Below, piece after piece: positions 25,295 to 34,138 of a DNA stretch of 64,000 bases. The stretch is from contig NZ_JAKWBE010000028.1 in NCBI RefSeq assembly GCF_022513565.1, forward strand, positions 1 through 64,000, written 5' to 3'. This stretch comes from Streptomyces gilvus. Lineage in GTDB: Bacteria; Actinomycetota; Actinomycetes; Streptomycetales; Streptomycetaceae. The position numbers and the translations under genes were made by a program. The notes below the pieces were generated by a model, which worked only from the letters and a program-made list of their open reading frames with translations, did not search any database and was not told the origin of the DNA. Every line of letters starts with the position of its first letter. Within the stretch, counting starts at the first letter, position 1.

Positions 25295-26143
25295 TCAGTA
25301 CGTGTAGAAGCCCTGCCCGCTCTTGCGCCCGATGTCACCGGCGTCAACCATCCGGCGCATCAGCTCCGGCGGCGCGAACTTCTCGTCCTGCGACTCGGTG
25401 TAGATGTTGCTGGTGGCGTGCAGCAGGATGTCGACCCCGGTCAGGTCCGCCGTGGCCAGCGGGCCCATCGCGTGGCCGAAGCCCAGCTTGCAGGCGAGGT
25501 CGATGTCCTCGGCGCTCGCCACGCCGGATTCGTACAGCTTGGTGGCCTCGACGACCAGCGCCGAGATGAGACGGGTCGTCACGAAGCCGGCCACGTCGCG
25601 GTTGACGACGATGCAGGTCTTGCCGACGGACTCGGCGAACTCCCGCGCGGTGGCGAGGGTTTCGTCGCTCGTCTTGTAACCGCGGACCAGCTCGACGAGC
25701 TGCATCATCGGCACCGGCGAGAAGAAGTGGACGCCGACGACCCGCTCGGGGCGTTCGGTGGCCGCCGCGATCTTGGTGATCGGGATGGCGGAGGTGTTGG
25801 AGGCGAGCACGGCGTCCTCGCGCACGAGCTTGTCCAGCGTGCGGAAGATCTCGTGCTTCACCTCCAGCTTCTCGAAGACCGCCTCCACCACGACGTCGGC
25901 GTCGGCGGCGGCGTCCAGGTCGGTGGTCGTGGTGATCCGGGCGAGGGCGGCGTCGGCGTCGTGCGCCTCCAGCTTGCCCTTGCCGACGAACTTGTCGTAC
26001 GACGCCTGGATGCCGCCGACGGCACGGTTCAGTGCCTCGTCGGTGACGTCGCGCAGGACGACGTCCCAGCCCGCCTGAGCGGAGACCTGGGCGATACCGG
26101 AACCCATCAGGCCGGCACCGATGACGGCAAGCTTCCGTGCCAC
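25295..26143 (-). CDS. 3-hydroxybutyryl-CoA dehydrogenase
   Basis: A 282-residue NAD(P)-dependent enzyme that interconverts acetoacetyl-CoA and 3-hydroxybutyryl-CoA. The N-terminal Rossmann motif is LAVIGAGLMGSGIAQVSAQA. The catalytic His-Glu region is visible in VGVHFFSPVPMMQLVELVRG, followed by NRDVAGFVTTRLI and GFGHAMGPLATADLTGVDIL; the end, GRKSGQGFYTY, is typical. The start is GTG. With crotonyl-CoA carboxylase/reductase encoded elsewhere, it can feed the ethylmalonyl-CoA pathway along with the thiolase and epimerase in this window. Confidence 0.95.
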   Translation of the reverse strand: MARKLAVIGAGLMGSGIAQVSAQAGWDVVLRDVTDEALNRAVGGIQASYDKFVGKGKLEAHDADAALARITTTTDLDAAADADVVVEAVFEKLEVKHEIFRTLDKLVREDAVLASNTSAIPITKIAAATERPERVVGVHFFSPVPMMQLVELVRGYKTSDETLATAREFAESVGKTCIVVNRDVAGFVTTRLISALVVEATKLYESGVASAEDIDLACKLGFGHAMGPLATADLTGVDILLHATSNIYTESQDEKFAPPELMRRMVDAGDIGRKSGQGFYTY

Positions 26144-26279
26144 TGTGCGACTCCCCTTTGAAACGCCTTGAACCCTGTTCAGGTTGCCTCTCCGGCGGAC
26201 CCTAGCGCCGATGACCGGCTGTGTGACGGGTTAGTAATGCGCGTCACGTCTCATCTGACGGACATCACACCGGCAGGGG

Positions 26280-26498
26280 TCATTCAGGGCCCCGGACGGC
26301 GTAGTTGAGCATCCTCTCACTCAACAGCTCCTCGATGTCGTGGAGGAGGACCAGTACCTCTCGTGACACTTCGCATGGATTGCGCCCCTTGACCATCTCA
26401 TGGGCGATGACGCCCGTCACGGTCTGGTGAACCCGGGTGATCTGACCCGCGATCAGGGTCGGCAGCGGGTCTTCCCGATCTCCTGCCGGAGGCTCCAC
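26280..26498 (-). CDS. small hypothetical protein, possibly the 3' part of a frameshifted gene
   Basis: A 72-residue helical frame (LPTLIAGQITRVHQTVTGVI then AHEMVKGRNPCEVSREVLVL). It overlaps the end of the coding-like frame at 26453-26653 in a different register by 46 bases. Codon use is Streptomyces-like. Its own GTG has no ribosome site, so it may be the continuation of the upstream frame after a shift. Function unknown. Confidence 0.45.
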   Translation of the reverse strand: MEPPAGDREDPLPTLIAGQITRVHQTVTGVIAHEMVKGRNPCEVSREVLVLLHDIEELLSERMLNYAVRGPE

Positions 26499-26653
26499 AG
26501 CCGGGACCGGAGGGTGGGTACGTCGTGAACGACCCGCCTCAAACGGTCGTACCCCTCCATCAGGCCGACCCGCGCCGACACCGCCTCGATCTCGTCGCGC
26601 AGTTCCCGCAGGACCGCGGCGGCGGCCGACTCCCCCTCGTCCCGGCCGCGCAC
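26453..26653 (-). CDS. small coiled-coil hypothetical protein
   Basis: A 66-residue frame with strongly G/C third positions and heptad-like sequence (LRELRDEIEAVSARVGLMEG, YDRLRRVVHDVPTLRSRLWS). The reading frame stays open and protein-like upstream of its GTG (FLDRGAGVRDRLSRW), but no earlier start is visible. See the 72-residue frame that overlaps its end: together they look like one protein of about 130 residues broken by a frameshift. Unrecognised family. Confidence 0.45.
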   Translation of the reverse strand: MRGRDEGESAAAAVLRELRDEIEAVSARVGLMEGYDRLRRVVHDVPTLRSRLWSLRQEIGKTRCRP

Positions 26654-26722
26654 CCAGCGCGACAGCCGGTCACGGACGCCCGCCCCGCGGTCGAGAAAGA
26701 GGACTCTGTCTTTCTGGCGGGC

Positions 26723-26833
26723 ATGGCAGCAGTCATCAGCGCGGCCGGACTGGCCCGCACCTTCGTGGCCGTCGGCTGCTCGGCGCTCGCCGTGACAGTC
26801 GGCACACGCGTGTTCCGGACGGCCGGAGCGTAA
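26723..26833 (+). CDS. possible small hydrophobic peptide upstream of cobO
   Basis: A 36-codon frame, MAAVISAAGLARTFVAVGCS and ALAVTVGTRVFRTAGA, ends 13 bases before the cobalamin adenosyltransferase start. Codon use is coding-like and the peptide is mostly hydrophobic, perhaps one membrane helix. The ribosome site is weak, and it overlaps no convincing gene on the other strand. Low confidence. Confidence 0.3.
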   Translation: MAAVISAAGLARTFVAVGCSALAVTVGTRVFRTAGA

Positions 26834-26846
26834 TTACGCTGGCCAC

Positions 26847-27419
26847 ATGGTCAATCTGACGCGCATCTATACGAAGACCGGCGACAAGGGCACCACCAAC
26901 CTCGGTGACATGAGCCGGGTCGCCAAGACCGATCTGCGGATCGCCGCGTACGCCGACGCCAACGAGGCGAACGCGGTGATCGGTACGGCGATCGCGCTGG
27001 GCGGTCTGGAGGAGGAGGTCGTCAAGGTCCTCACCCGTGTCCAGAACGACCTGTTCGACGTGGGCGCGGATCTGTCGACGCCGGTGGTGGAGAATCCGGA
27101 GTTCCCTCCCCTCCGGGTCGAGCAGTTCTACATCGACAAGCTCGAGGCGGACTGCGACCGCTTCAACGAGCGGCTGGAGAAGCTGCGCTCCTTCATCCTC
27201 CCGGGCGGCACCCCCGGCGCGGCCCTGCTCCACCAGGCCTGCACGGTCGTCCGCCGGGCCGAGCGCTCCACCTGGGCGGCCCTGGAGGCCCACGCCGAGG
27301 CGATGAACCCCCTCACGGCGACCTACCTCAACCGCCTCTCCGACCTCCTCTTCATCCTGGCCCGCACGGCGAACAAGGCGACGGGCGATGTGCTGTGGGT
27401 GCCCGGCGGGGAGCGCTGA
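26847..27419 (+). CDS. PduO-type ATP:cob(I)alamin adenosyltransferase
   Basis: A 190-residue enzyme that transfers the adenosyl group of ATP to cob(I)alamin to make coenzyme B12. The N-terminal ATP-binding motif is TRIYTKTGDKGTTNLGDMSR. The helical core shows ADANEANAVIGTAI, and near the C-terminus are ERSTWAALEAHAEAMNPLTA and YLNRLSDLLFILARTANK, with the family's RLSD(L)LF motif. Adenosylcobalamin is the cofactor of methylmalonyl-CoA mutase, which MeaB chaperones, linking this gene to the metabolic genes at 6.6-9.4 kb. No cobalamin riboswitch is seen upstream. Confidence 0.95.
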   Translation: MVNLTRIYTKTGDKGTTNLGDMSRVAKTDLRIAAYADANEANAVIGTAIALGGLEEEVVKVLTRVQNDLFDVGADLSTPVVENPEFPPLRVEQFYIDKLEADCDRFNERLEKLRSFILPGGTPGAALLHQACTVVRRAERSTWAALEAHAEAMNPLTATYLNRLSDLLFILARTANKATGDVLWVPGGER

Positions 27420-27502
27420 GCCGAGTGCCTGACGGGGGACGTTGAGCCGGGTGCCGGGCGGGGGACGTTGAGCCGGCTGCAGGGCGGGGAGCGCTGCCGG
27501 GT
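27399..27502. repeat. 26-bp tandem repeat at the 3' end of the adenosyltransferase gene
   Basis: Four units of about 26 bp (starts near 27399, 27425, 27451 and 27477). The two central units share CGGGGGACGTTGAGCCGG exactly. The first unit contains the last codons and stop of the upstream gene (GTGCCCGGCGGGGAGCGCTGA), so the array looks like an amplification of the gene's own 3' end; the last unit merges into the terminator. Confidence 0.8.
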
Positions 27503-27518
27503 CAGGGCGCTCCCCGCC
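27483..27518. terminator. terminator between convergent genes
   Basis: A hairpin with perfect 12-bp arms, GGCGGGGAGCGC and GCGCTCCCCGCC, and a 12-base loop, lies between the adenosyltransferase gene and the leftward lipoprotein gene. Confidence 0.75.
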
Positions 27519-27528
27519 TCTTCCCCTC

Positions 27529-27717
27529 TCAGTGGTCCTGCGCCGCGTCCTTGTCGGCCCGGGCCAGGGCGGACTCGGCGGCGGACAGCTTCTGCCGCAT
27601 CTCCGCGTAGCCGGAAGGAGTGGCGGCGGCCTTCCGGGGCGTACCGGCGTCGTGGGCGCAGCCCGCGGTCAGCGCGATCAGGAGCGCGACCGCGGCGGCC
27701 GCGGCCTTCGGCCGCAT
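27529..27717 (-). CDS. small putative lipoprotein
   Basis: A 62-residue exported protein. The signal is MRPKAAAAAVALLIALTAGC with a lipobox LTAGC (Cys20 would be lipidated), then a short mature helix, GYAEMRQKLSAAESALARAD. Its ATG overlaps the stop of the upstream secreted-protein gene by one base (TGATG). It is the last gene of the two-component-system operon. The mature part resembles the helical sequence of its neighbour in size and charge. Function unknown. Confidence 0.75.
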   Translation of the reverse strand: MRPKAAAAAVALLIALTAGCAHDAGTPRKAAATPSGYAEMRQKLSAAESALARADKDAAQDH

Positions 27718-28118
27718 CAGCTCGAGCCCGAGTCGTTGTCCTTGCACCAGTTCTCCACCTCGGCCAGGTCCTTCTGGCGCTGCTCCAGCGTCGTCACCAG
27801 GGACGTGCGGAAGGTCAGCCGGTCCTGGAGGTAGGTGGCGATCTCGGAGTGCCCGGCGCTCTTCGCGTTGTCCACCCGCTGCTGCAGCCGGGCGATCGAG
27901 CCGCGCTGACCGGCGCCCGCGTTCAGCCGCTTCAGGGCCCGGTCGATCCGGTGGTCGATCTTCGGGGCCCGCTTGCACAGGGCCCGCGCGCCATCGCCGG
28001 TCGGCGTGGCGGCGGGCGCGGGGGTGCTGTCGGCCGCGGCCGCTCCCGTGGTCGCCGCCAGGAGCGCCGCCACGGCCGCCCCGGTGAGGAGCGTGCGCCG
28101 GCGTCGTCGTACGTACAT
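27717..28118 (-). CDS. secreted helical protein
   Basis: A 133-residue protein with a Tat- or Sec-like N-terminus (MYVRRRRRTLLTGAAVAALL, cleavage near AAA-AD at about residue 29) and a mature part of two or three amphipathic helices (IDHRIDRALKRLNAGAGQRG, then LQQRVDNAKSAGHSEIATYL). Two cysteines (LCKRA and NWCKD) could form a disulfide. It follows the sensor kinase gene by 53 bases and overlaps the lipoprotein gene. It may be an extracellular partner or target of the kinase (inference). Confidence 0.8.
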   Translation of the reverse strand: MYVRRRRRTLLTGAAVAALLAATTGAAAADSTPAPAATPTGDGARALCKRAPKIDHRIDRALKRLNAGAGQRGSIARLQQRVDNAKSAGHSEIATYLQDRLTFRTSLVTTLEQRQKDLAEVENWCKDNDSGSS

Positions 28119-28171
28119 CTCAGCCTCCGTTCCGCGGACGGCCCCCTTCGTCCGTCCGCCCGCCGGGGAGG

Positions 28172-29635
28172 CTAGGGAGCGTCTTTGGGGAAACTCTGTG
28201 ACCGGTTTGTCCCGGCTGTGTCGATCAGCCAGTCGCGGTGGGCGGGAAGCGGGCCGCCGGTGGAGGGCAGCCGCACCTCGAAGCGGGCGCCCCCGCCCGA
28301 GGGCCCGTCCTCGACCGTGACGCTCCCGCCGTGCAGGGCCGTCTGCTGGGCCACGAGGGTCAGACCGAGCCCGGAGCCGGAGCTGTCGGGCCCACGCCGG
28401 AAGCGCTCGAAGATCCGGGCGCGGGCCTCGGCAGGCACCCCGGGGCCGGTGTCGTCGACGGTGACGACGACCTGGTCGCCCGCGCGCCGCACGCCGACCG
28501 TCACCGTCGCCCGGCCGGTCGCGTCGCGTCCGTGGGCGAGGGCGTTGGCCAGCAGGTTGTCCAGCAGCAGGCGCAGGCCCGGTTCCCAGCCGTGGACCGT
28601 CGGCCCGGGTTCCGCGGCCAGGGTGATCCGGGCGTCCGGGGCGCGTCGCCGGGCCTCGGCCACCGCGGCGTCGGCCGCCTCGGAGACGTCCACGGCCTTG
28701 AATGCCTCCGCCTCCACCAGGTCACCGCGGCCCAGCTCGCGCAGCATGACGAGCAGGTTCAGCAGCCGGGCGTGCTCGGCGCGCAGGTCGGCGAGGACCT
28801 CGGTGCGGTCGGGTTCGGGCAGGTCGGGGTGGGCGGCGAGGATGTCGAGGTTGGTGCCCATGCTCATCAGCGGGGTGCGCAGTTCGTGCGCGGCGGCCGA
28901 GGAGAAGGAGCGGGCGGTGTCCAGCGCCTCGGCGGTACGGGCGGCCTGTTCGTCGTAACGGGCGAGGACCGTGCGCAGGGTGGCCGCGAGTTCGTCGACC
29001 TCGGTGACCCCGCTCGGCTCGTCGGACAGCCGGGCGGTGCTGGTGCGCGGGTCGAGTCCGGCGGTACGACGGCCAAGGCGCCGCAGCGGCCCGGTCGCGC
29101 CGGTGGCGACGGCCCAGGCGAGCAGGCCGGAGAGCGGGACGGCGAGCAGCGTCGTGACCGCCACCCGGCGTCGTACCAGGCGGAGTTGGGCCTGGTCGGC
29201 GGCGTTGGGCGAGAAGACCCAGAGGGTGCCCGGGCCGCGCGGGGTGGTGATCGTCCGGGACAGCGCACGCCAGCTCTCGCCGCCGTCCCGCACGGTGACG
29301 GGACCCTTTGTGCCCTCGGGCAACGGCACCGAGGCATCCGGCTGCGGGCCGCCGCTGAAGGTGCCGTCCGGGCCGGTGACGCGTACGCCGACGTCGAGGG
29401 CGGCGCTGAACAGCCGCCGTTCGCGGGTGTCGGCCGCCCTGGGCCGGTTGTTCGCGGTGGCCCGCAGCAGGGCGCGGGCGTCGGGGGCGACGGCGGTGGC
29501 ACGCGCGCGCAGATGGTCGTCCTCGGCGCTGTGCAGATCGTGGGTGACCAGCCGGAGCAGCAGCCAGCCGGAGGCCAGGACGAGCAGCGGCACGGTGACG
29601 CCGACCGCGAGCCCGATACGGGTGGAGAGCCTCAC
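28172..29635 (-). CDS. two-component sensor histidine kinase
   Basis: A 487-residue membrane kinase. TM1 is near residues 5-30 (GLAVGVTVPLLVLASGWLLL), an extracellular sensor spans about 35-165, and TM2 (TTLLAVPLSGLLAWAVATGA) leads to HAMP. The dimer helix carries the phospho-His in SSAAAHELRTPLMSMG. ATP-binding boxes are DNLLANALAHG (N), VDDTGPGVP (G1) and SGSGLGLTLVAQQTALHGGS (G2). The GTG start lies in an 8-bp tandem repeat array that separates it from the regulator gene. Partner: the OmpR-type regulator just upstream. Confidence 0.95.
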   Translation of the reverse strand: MRLSTRIGLAVGVTVPLLVLASGWLLLRLVTHDLHSAEDDHLRARATAVAPDARALLRATANNRPRAADTRERRLFSAALDVGVRVTGPDGTFSGGPQPDASVPLPEGTKGPVTVRDGGESWRALSRTITTPRGPGTLWVFSPNAADQAQLRLVRRRVAVTTLLAVPLSGLLAWAVATGATGPLRRLGRRTAGLDPRTSTARLSDEPSGVTEVDELAATLRTVLARYDEQAARTAEALDTARSFSSAAAHELRTPLMSMGTNLDILAAHPDLPEPDRTEVLADLRAEHARLLNLLVMLRELGRGDLVEAEAFKAVDVSEAADAAVAEARRRAPDARITLAAEPGPTVHGWEPGLRLLLDNLLANALAHGRDATGRATVTVGVRRAGDQVVVTVDDTGPGVPAEARARIFERFRRGPDSSGSGLGLTLVAQQTALHGGSVTVEDGPSGGGARFEVRLPSTGGPLPAHRDWLIDTAGTNRSQSFPKDAP

Positions 29636-29640
29636 CGTTC

Positions 29641-29680
29641 GTTCCTCAGTCCCTCAGTTCCTCAGTCCCTCAGTCCCTCA
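29641..29680. repeat. 8-bp tandem repeat, five units, at the regulator/kinase junction
   Basis: Five units of GTCCCTCA or GTTCCTCA run from 29641 to 29680. Read leftward they give GGGACTGA/GGAACTGA. The array covers the regulator's last codons and stop, the whole intergenic gap and the sequence where the kinase ribosome site must lie. Confidence 0.9.
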
Positions 29681-30356
29681 GCACGAAGCCGACGCCGCGC
29701 ACGGTGTGCACCAGCCGGGGCCGGCCGTCGGCCTCCAGCTTGCGCCTCAGATAGCTGACGAAGGTGTCCACGGCGTCGGTGCGCACGTCGAAGTCGTAGC
29801 CCCACACCCGTTCCAGCAGCTGGTCGCGGGTGAGGACGAGCCCGGCGTTGCGGGCGAGCACCTCCAGCAGCTCGAACTCGCGGCGGGTCAGCTCCAGTGG
29901 CCGCCCGTCCCGTTCGGCGGTGCGGGCGCCCGGGTCGATGACCAGACCGGCGACCCGGAGCACCTCCCCCGCGGGCGGCCGGCGGCGCAGCAGGGCGCGC
30001 AGCCGCAGCACCAGTTCCTGCAGGGCGAACGGCTTGACCAGGTAGTCGTCGCCGCCCGCCTGGAGCCCGGCGATACGGTCGGCGGTCTCGTCGAGCGCGG
30101 AGAGCATCAGCACGGGCAGGTCCAGCCCGTCCGCGCGGAGCCGTTCGCACACCTCGATGCCGCTCATTCCGGGCATCGACACGTCGAGGACGAGGACGTC
30201 GGGCGGCGCCTCCCGGACCGTGGCCAGCGCCTCCCGGCCGCCGTCCGCCGTGCGGACCCGGAAGCCACTCAGCCTGAGCCCGCGTTCCAGCGAGCGCCGG
30301 ATGGCCGCGTCGTCGTCCACCACCAGCACGGCCCCGGAACGTTCCGCCTCGCTCAT
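29670..30356 (-). CDS. OmpR family response regulator
   Basis: A 228-residue regulator with a receiver domain (acidic pair in VLVVDDDAAIR, phospho-Asp58 in VLVLDVSMPGMSG, conserved Lys in LVKPFALQEL) and a C-terminal winged helix (LTRREFELLEVLARNAGLVL then TRDQLLERVWGYDFDVRTDA and VDTFVSYLRRKLE). It is the first gene of a leftward operon: regulator, kinase, secreted protein, lipoprotein. The signal is unknown; an exported protein pair downstream suggests a cell-envelope response. Confidence 0.95.
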   Translation of the reverse strand: MSEAERSGAVLVVDDDAAIRRSLERGLRLSGFRVRTADGGREALATVREAPPDVLVLDVSMPGMSGIEVCERLRADGLDLPVLMLSALDETADRIAGLQAGGDDYLVKPFALQELVLRLRALLRRRPPAGEVLRVAGLVIDPGARTAERDGRPLELTRREFELLEVLARNAGLVLTRDQLLERVWGYDFDVRTDAVDTFVSYLRRKLEADGRPRLVHTVRGVGFVLRD

Positions 30357-30422
30357 ACACCCCTCCCTCGCTCACCGCCTGGTCAGGGTACGGTCCTGAA
30401 CCGGTCGGGCGGCAGCGGTGGC

Positions 30423-30692
30423 TCAGAGGCGACGGTAGATCTCCCGCCGGTGCCCGACCTCGACCACGAGGATGACCAGCCTGCCGTCCTCGATCACGTA
30501 GGCGATCCGGTACGAGCCCACGCGGAGCCGGTACAGGTCGTCATGGCCCGACAGCTTCTCGACGTCCGCGTCGTCGCGGTACGGATCGTCGCCGAGCCGG
30601 CTGAGCACGTGGAGGACAAGCAGGGCGGTCGTCTGATCAATGGCGTTGAACTGACGGCGGGCGGCGGCGGTGAACTCGAAGGCGTACTTCAT
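30423..30692 (-). CDS. RelE/ParE-type toxin
   Basis: An 89-residue protein of the RelE superfamily: MKYAFEFTAAARRQFNAIDQ at the start, LYRLRVGSYRIAYVIEDGRL in the core and EVGHRREIYRRL at the end, with the basic residues typical of ribosome-dependent mRNA interferases. The gene follows the antitoxin gene by 7 bases. Family members cleave mRNA in the ribosomal A site or block replication; which applies here is not shown. Confidence 0.9.
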   Translation of the reverse strand: MKYAFEFTAAARRQFNAIDQTTALLVLHVLSRLGDDPYRDDADVEKLSGHDDLYRLRVGSYRIAYVIEDGRLVILVVEVGHRREIYRRL

Positions 30693-30699
30693 GCGACCT

Positions 30700-30981
30700 T
30701 CATGCGACGTCCGGCTTGGGCGGGCCGAAGATGTCCGCGATCACGTCTGCCAGCGTGGCGCGCGGTGCGTCGCCCTCCTCGGCGAGAGTCTGCAGCGCCT
30801 TGCGTGCGAGCAACTCGTCCGCCGCCGCCTCCAAGGCGTTGTACTCCTCTATGGGCACGATCGCGGCCACCGGCGTGCCACCGCGCGTGATGACGGTGGG
30901 CTCCCCCTCTTCCGCGTGGTCGAGGAGCCGCGCCAGGTTCGCCCGGGCTTCGCGGACGGATACGGATGCGGAGTCGTCCAT
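30700..30981 (-). CDS. Phd/YefM-type antitoxin
   Basis: A 93-residue antitoxin. The N-terminal DNA-binding domain reads SVREARANLARLLDHAEEGE, PTVITRGGTPVAAIVPIEEY, the classic Phd/YefM pattern; the C-terminal helix would neutralise the toxin encoded just downstream. The ATG at 30981 is chosen because the longer frame runs into a perfect operator palindrome (30989-31018). Such antitoxins repress their own operon, alone or with the toxin. Confidence 0.9.
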   Translation of the reverse strand: MDDSASVSVREARANLARLLDHAEEGEPTVITRGGTPVAAIVPIEEYNALEAAADELLARKALQTLAEEGDAPRATLADVIADIFGPPKPDVA

Positions 30982-30988
30982 CTCACAA

Positions 30989-31018
30989 GTGTACCCGTGT
31001 CCGTGTACACGGGTACAC
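30989..31018. promoter_or_regulatory. operator of the toxin-antitoxin operon
   Basis: Perfect 12-bp inverted arms, GTGTACCCGTGT and ACACGGGTACAC, are separated by six bases, and the centre-right part also holds the palindrome CCGTGTACACGG (31001-31012). It lies 8 bases upstream of the antitoxin ATG, the position expected for antitoxin autoregulation. Confidence 0.8.
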
Positions 31019-31067
31019 GGACCGTCGCCCGCCACCTGATCAGGGGATCCAGTGGCCGTCTACCGAG

Positions 31068-31111
31068 AGTGGTCCAGACCTCTTGACCCGTGGTCCAGAC
31101 CTTTCTATTCT
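31068..31111 (+). promoter_or_regulatory. chitinase promoter with two DasR-like (dre) sites
   Basis: TGGTCCAGACCT occurs twice (31070-31081 and 31091-31102). A TTGACC (31083-31088) lies between the copies, with TATTCT (31106-31111) 17 bp after it, forming a good promoter whose -35 is bracketed by the repeats. The copies match the known chitinase direct repeat and the core of the DasR-responsive element (TGGTCTAGACCA) with small deviations, so control by N-acetylglucosamine/chitin signals is expected. Confidence 0.8.
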
Positions 31112-31170
31112 CGCGGCACCGTGGGCGTGAAGGCTCAGTCACGCCCCAACTCCCCCTAAGGAGGCGCGAC

Positions 31171-32997
<1,827 letters not shown>

Positions 32998-33015
32998 AGG
33001 AGTTGACCGAAGAAG

Positions 33016-33462
33016 CTAGGCGACGTTGACTCGCTGACCGGGCGGGGCTGCCTCCAGCCACGCGAGGAAACCGGTCAGCGCGTCCTCGCTCATGGCGAGT
33101 TCGAGGCGGGTACCCCGGTGCAGACAGGTGAGGACGACGGCGTCGGAGAGAAGGGCCAGTTCCTCCTCGCCCTCGGGCAGGCGGCGGCCAGCGACCTCGA
33201 TCGCGGCGCGCTCCAGCAGACGGCGGGGACGGTAGGCGTAGGAGAAGACGCGGTACCACTCGATGCGGTCGCCGTTGTAGCGGGCGACACCGTAGCTCCA
33301 GCCTTTTCCGCTGGCGTCGGGTTTCTCGGGGACGTCCCAGCGCAGCGAACAGTCGAAGGTGCCCCCGGAGCGCTGGATCAGTCTGCGGCGCAGCCCGAAG
33401 ACGAACAGCCCCAGCACCACCAGGGCCACGACGACTCCGCACACAGTCAGAGCGAGGACCAT
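33016..33462 (-). CDS. DUF2550 family membrane-anchored protein
   Basis: A 148-residue protein with an N-terminal membrane helix (MVLALTVCGVVVALVVLGLF, then VFGLRRRLIQRSG) and a cytoplasmic domain (GTFDCSLRW, WSYGVARYNGDRIEWYRVFS) typical of DUF2550, an actinobacterial family found beside the ATP synthase operon. The ATG at 33462 has GGAGGT at proper distance; a GTG two codons earlier is an alternative. It lies downstream of the atp terminator, so it needs its own promoter. Convergent with the chitinase gene. Function unknown. Confidence 0.88.
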   Translation of the reverse strand: MVLALTVCGVVVALVVLGLFVFGLRRRLIQRSGGTFDCSLRWDVPEKPDASGKGWSYGVARYNGDRIEWYRVFSYAYRPRRLLERAAIEVAGRRLPEGEEELALLSDAVVLTCLHRGTRLELAMSEDALTGFLAWLEAAPPGQRVNVA

Positions 33463-33541
33463 CGACACCGACCTCCTCGTCTCCTAGGTACCGACCACGG
33501 GTAAATTTAGGTCACGGAACGGAAAAATCATCCATATCTGC

Positions 33542-33589
33542 CTCAGCCGCGACCGGCTCCGGATTGCTCCGGTTCCGATCGCGGCTGAG
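33542..33589 (-). terminator. terminator of the atp operon
   Basis: Arms CTCAGCCGCGA (33542-33552) and TCGCGGCTGAG (33579-33589), with inner CCGG/CCGG pairing, lie 26 bp beyond the atpC stop. On the leftward strand a T-rich stretch (GATTTTT) follows within 25 bases. Confidence 0.75.
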
Positions 33590-33614
33590 TGACGTCATAC
33601 AGCTCCGAGCGGGG

Positions 33615-33989
33615 TCAGCTCGTCGCCGCCGCACGCAGTCGTACGTCCGCGCGGCGCTCGGCGGCGGCGTCGCCCTCCGCCTTCGCGCGCTCCAGCTCCC
33701 GCTCCACGCGCTGGACGTCGATCTCGTCCGACAGCTCGGCGATCTCGGCCAGCAGCGACAGCTTGTCGTCCGCGAACGAGATGAAACCGCCGTGCACCGC
33801 GGCGACGACCGTTCCACCTTCACTCGTACGGATGGTCACCGGGCCCGACTCCAGCACACCGAGCAGCGGCTGGTGACCGGGCATGACGCCGATGTCGCCG
33901 GACGTGGTGCGCGCGACGACCAGGGTGGCCTCGCCGGACCAGACCTCTCGGTCGGCCGCGACCAGCGCGACGTGCAGCTCAGCAGCCAA
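33615..33989 (-). CDS. atpC: ATP synthase epsilon subunit
   Basis: A 124-residue subunit of the F1 stalk that couples rotation to catalysis and can inhibit ATP hydrolysis. The beta-barrel domain reads AAELHVALVAADREVWSGEA, GDIGVMPGHQPLLGVLESGP; the two C-terminal helices include ELSDEIDVQRVERELERAKA. The start is an unusual TTG at 33989, with GAGGAG five bases upstream; no ATG/GTG fits the conserved N-terminus. The gap to atpD is 195 bp and contains a strong hairpin, unlike the tight junctions elsewhere in the operon. Confidence 0.95.
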   Translation of the reverse strand: MAAELHVALVAADREVWSGEATLVVARTTSGDIGVMPGHQPLLGVLESGPVTIRTSEGGTVVAAVHGGFISFADDKLSLLAEIAELSDEIDVQRVERELERAKAEGDAAAERRADVRLRAAATS

Positions 33990-34138
33990 GGTGGCTCCTC
34001 GGGTCACCACCCGGCTTCTCGTGCCGGGTGTTGCGAACAAGTCTAGTAGGGCCCCGCGCACCAATGTGTCGGCGCCCTCCCCGGGACTCTGCCGGGGGTC
34101 CGGGGGGCGTCCCCCAGGCGATGCAGCAGTGGGCGTGA

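Noticed and set aside
26834..26846. A cobalamin riboswitch before the adenosyltransferase gene, or before meaB
   Set aside because: The upstream space is very short or lacks the B12-box pattern; no such structure could be recognised.
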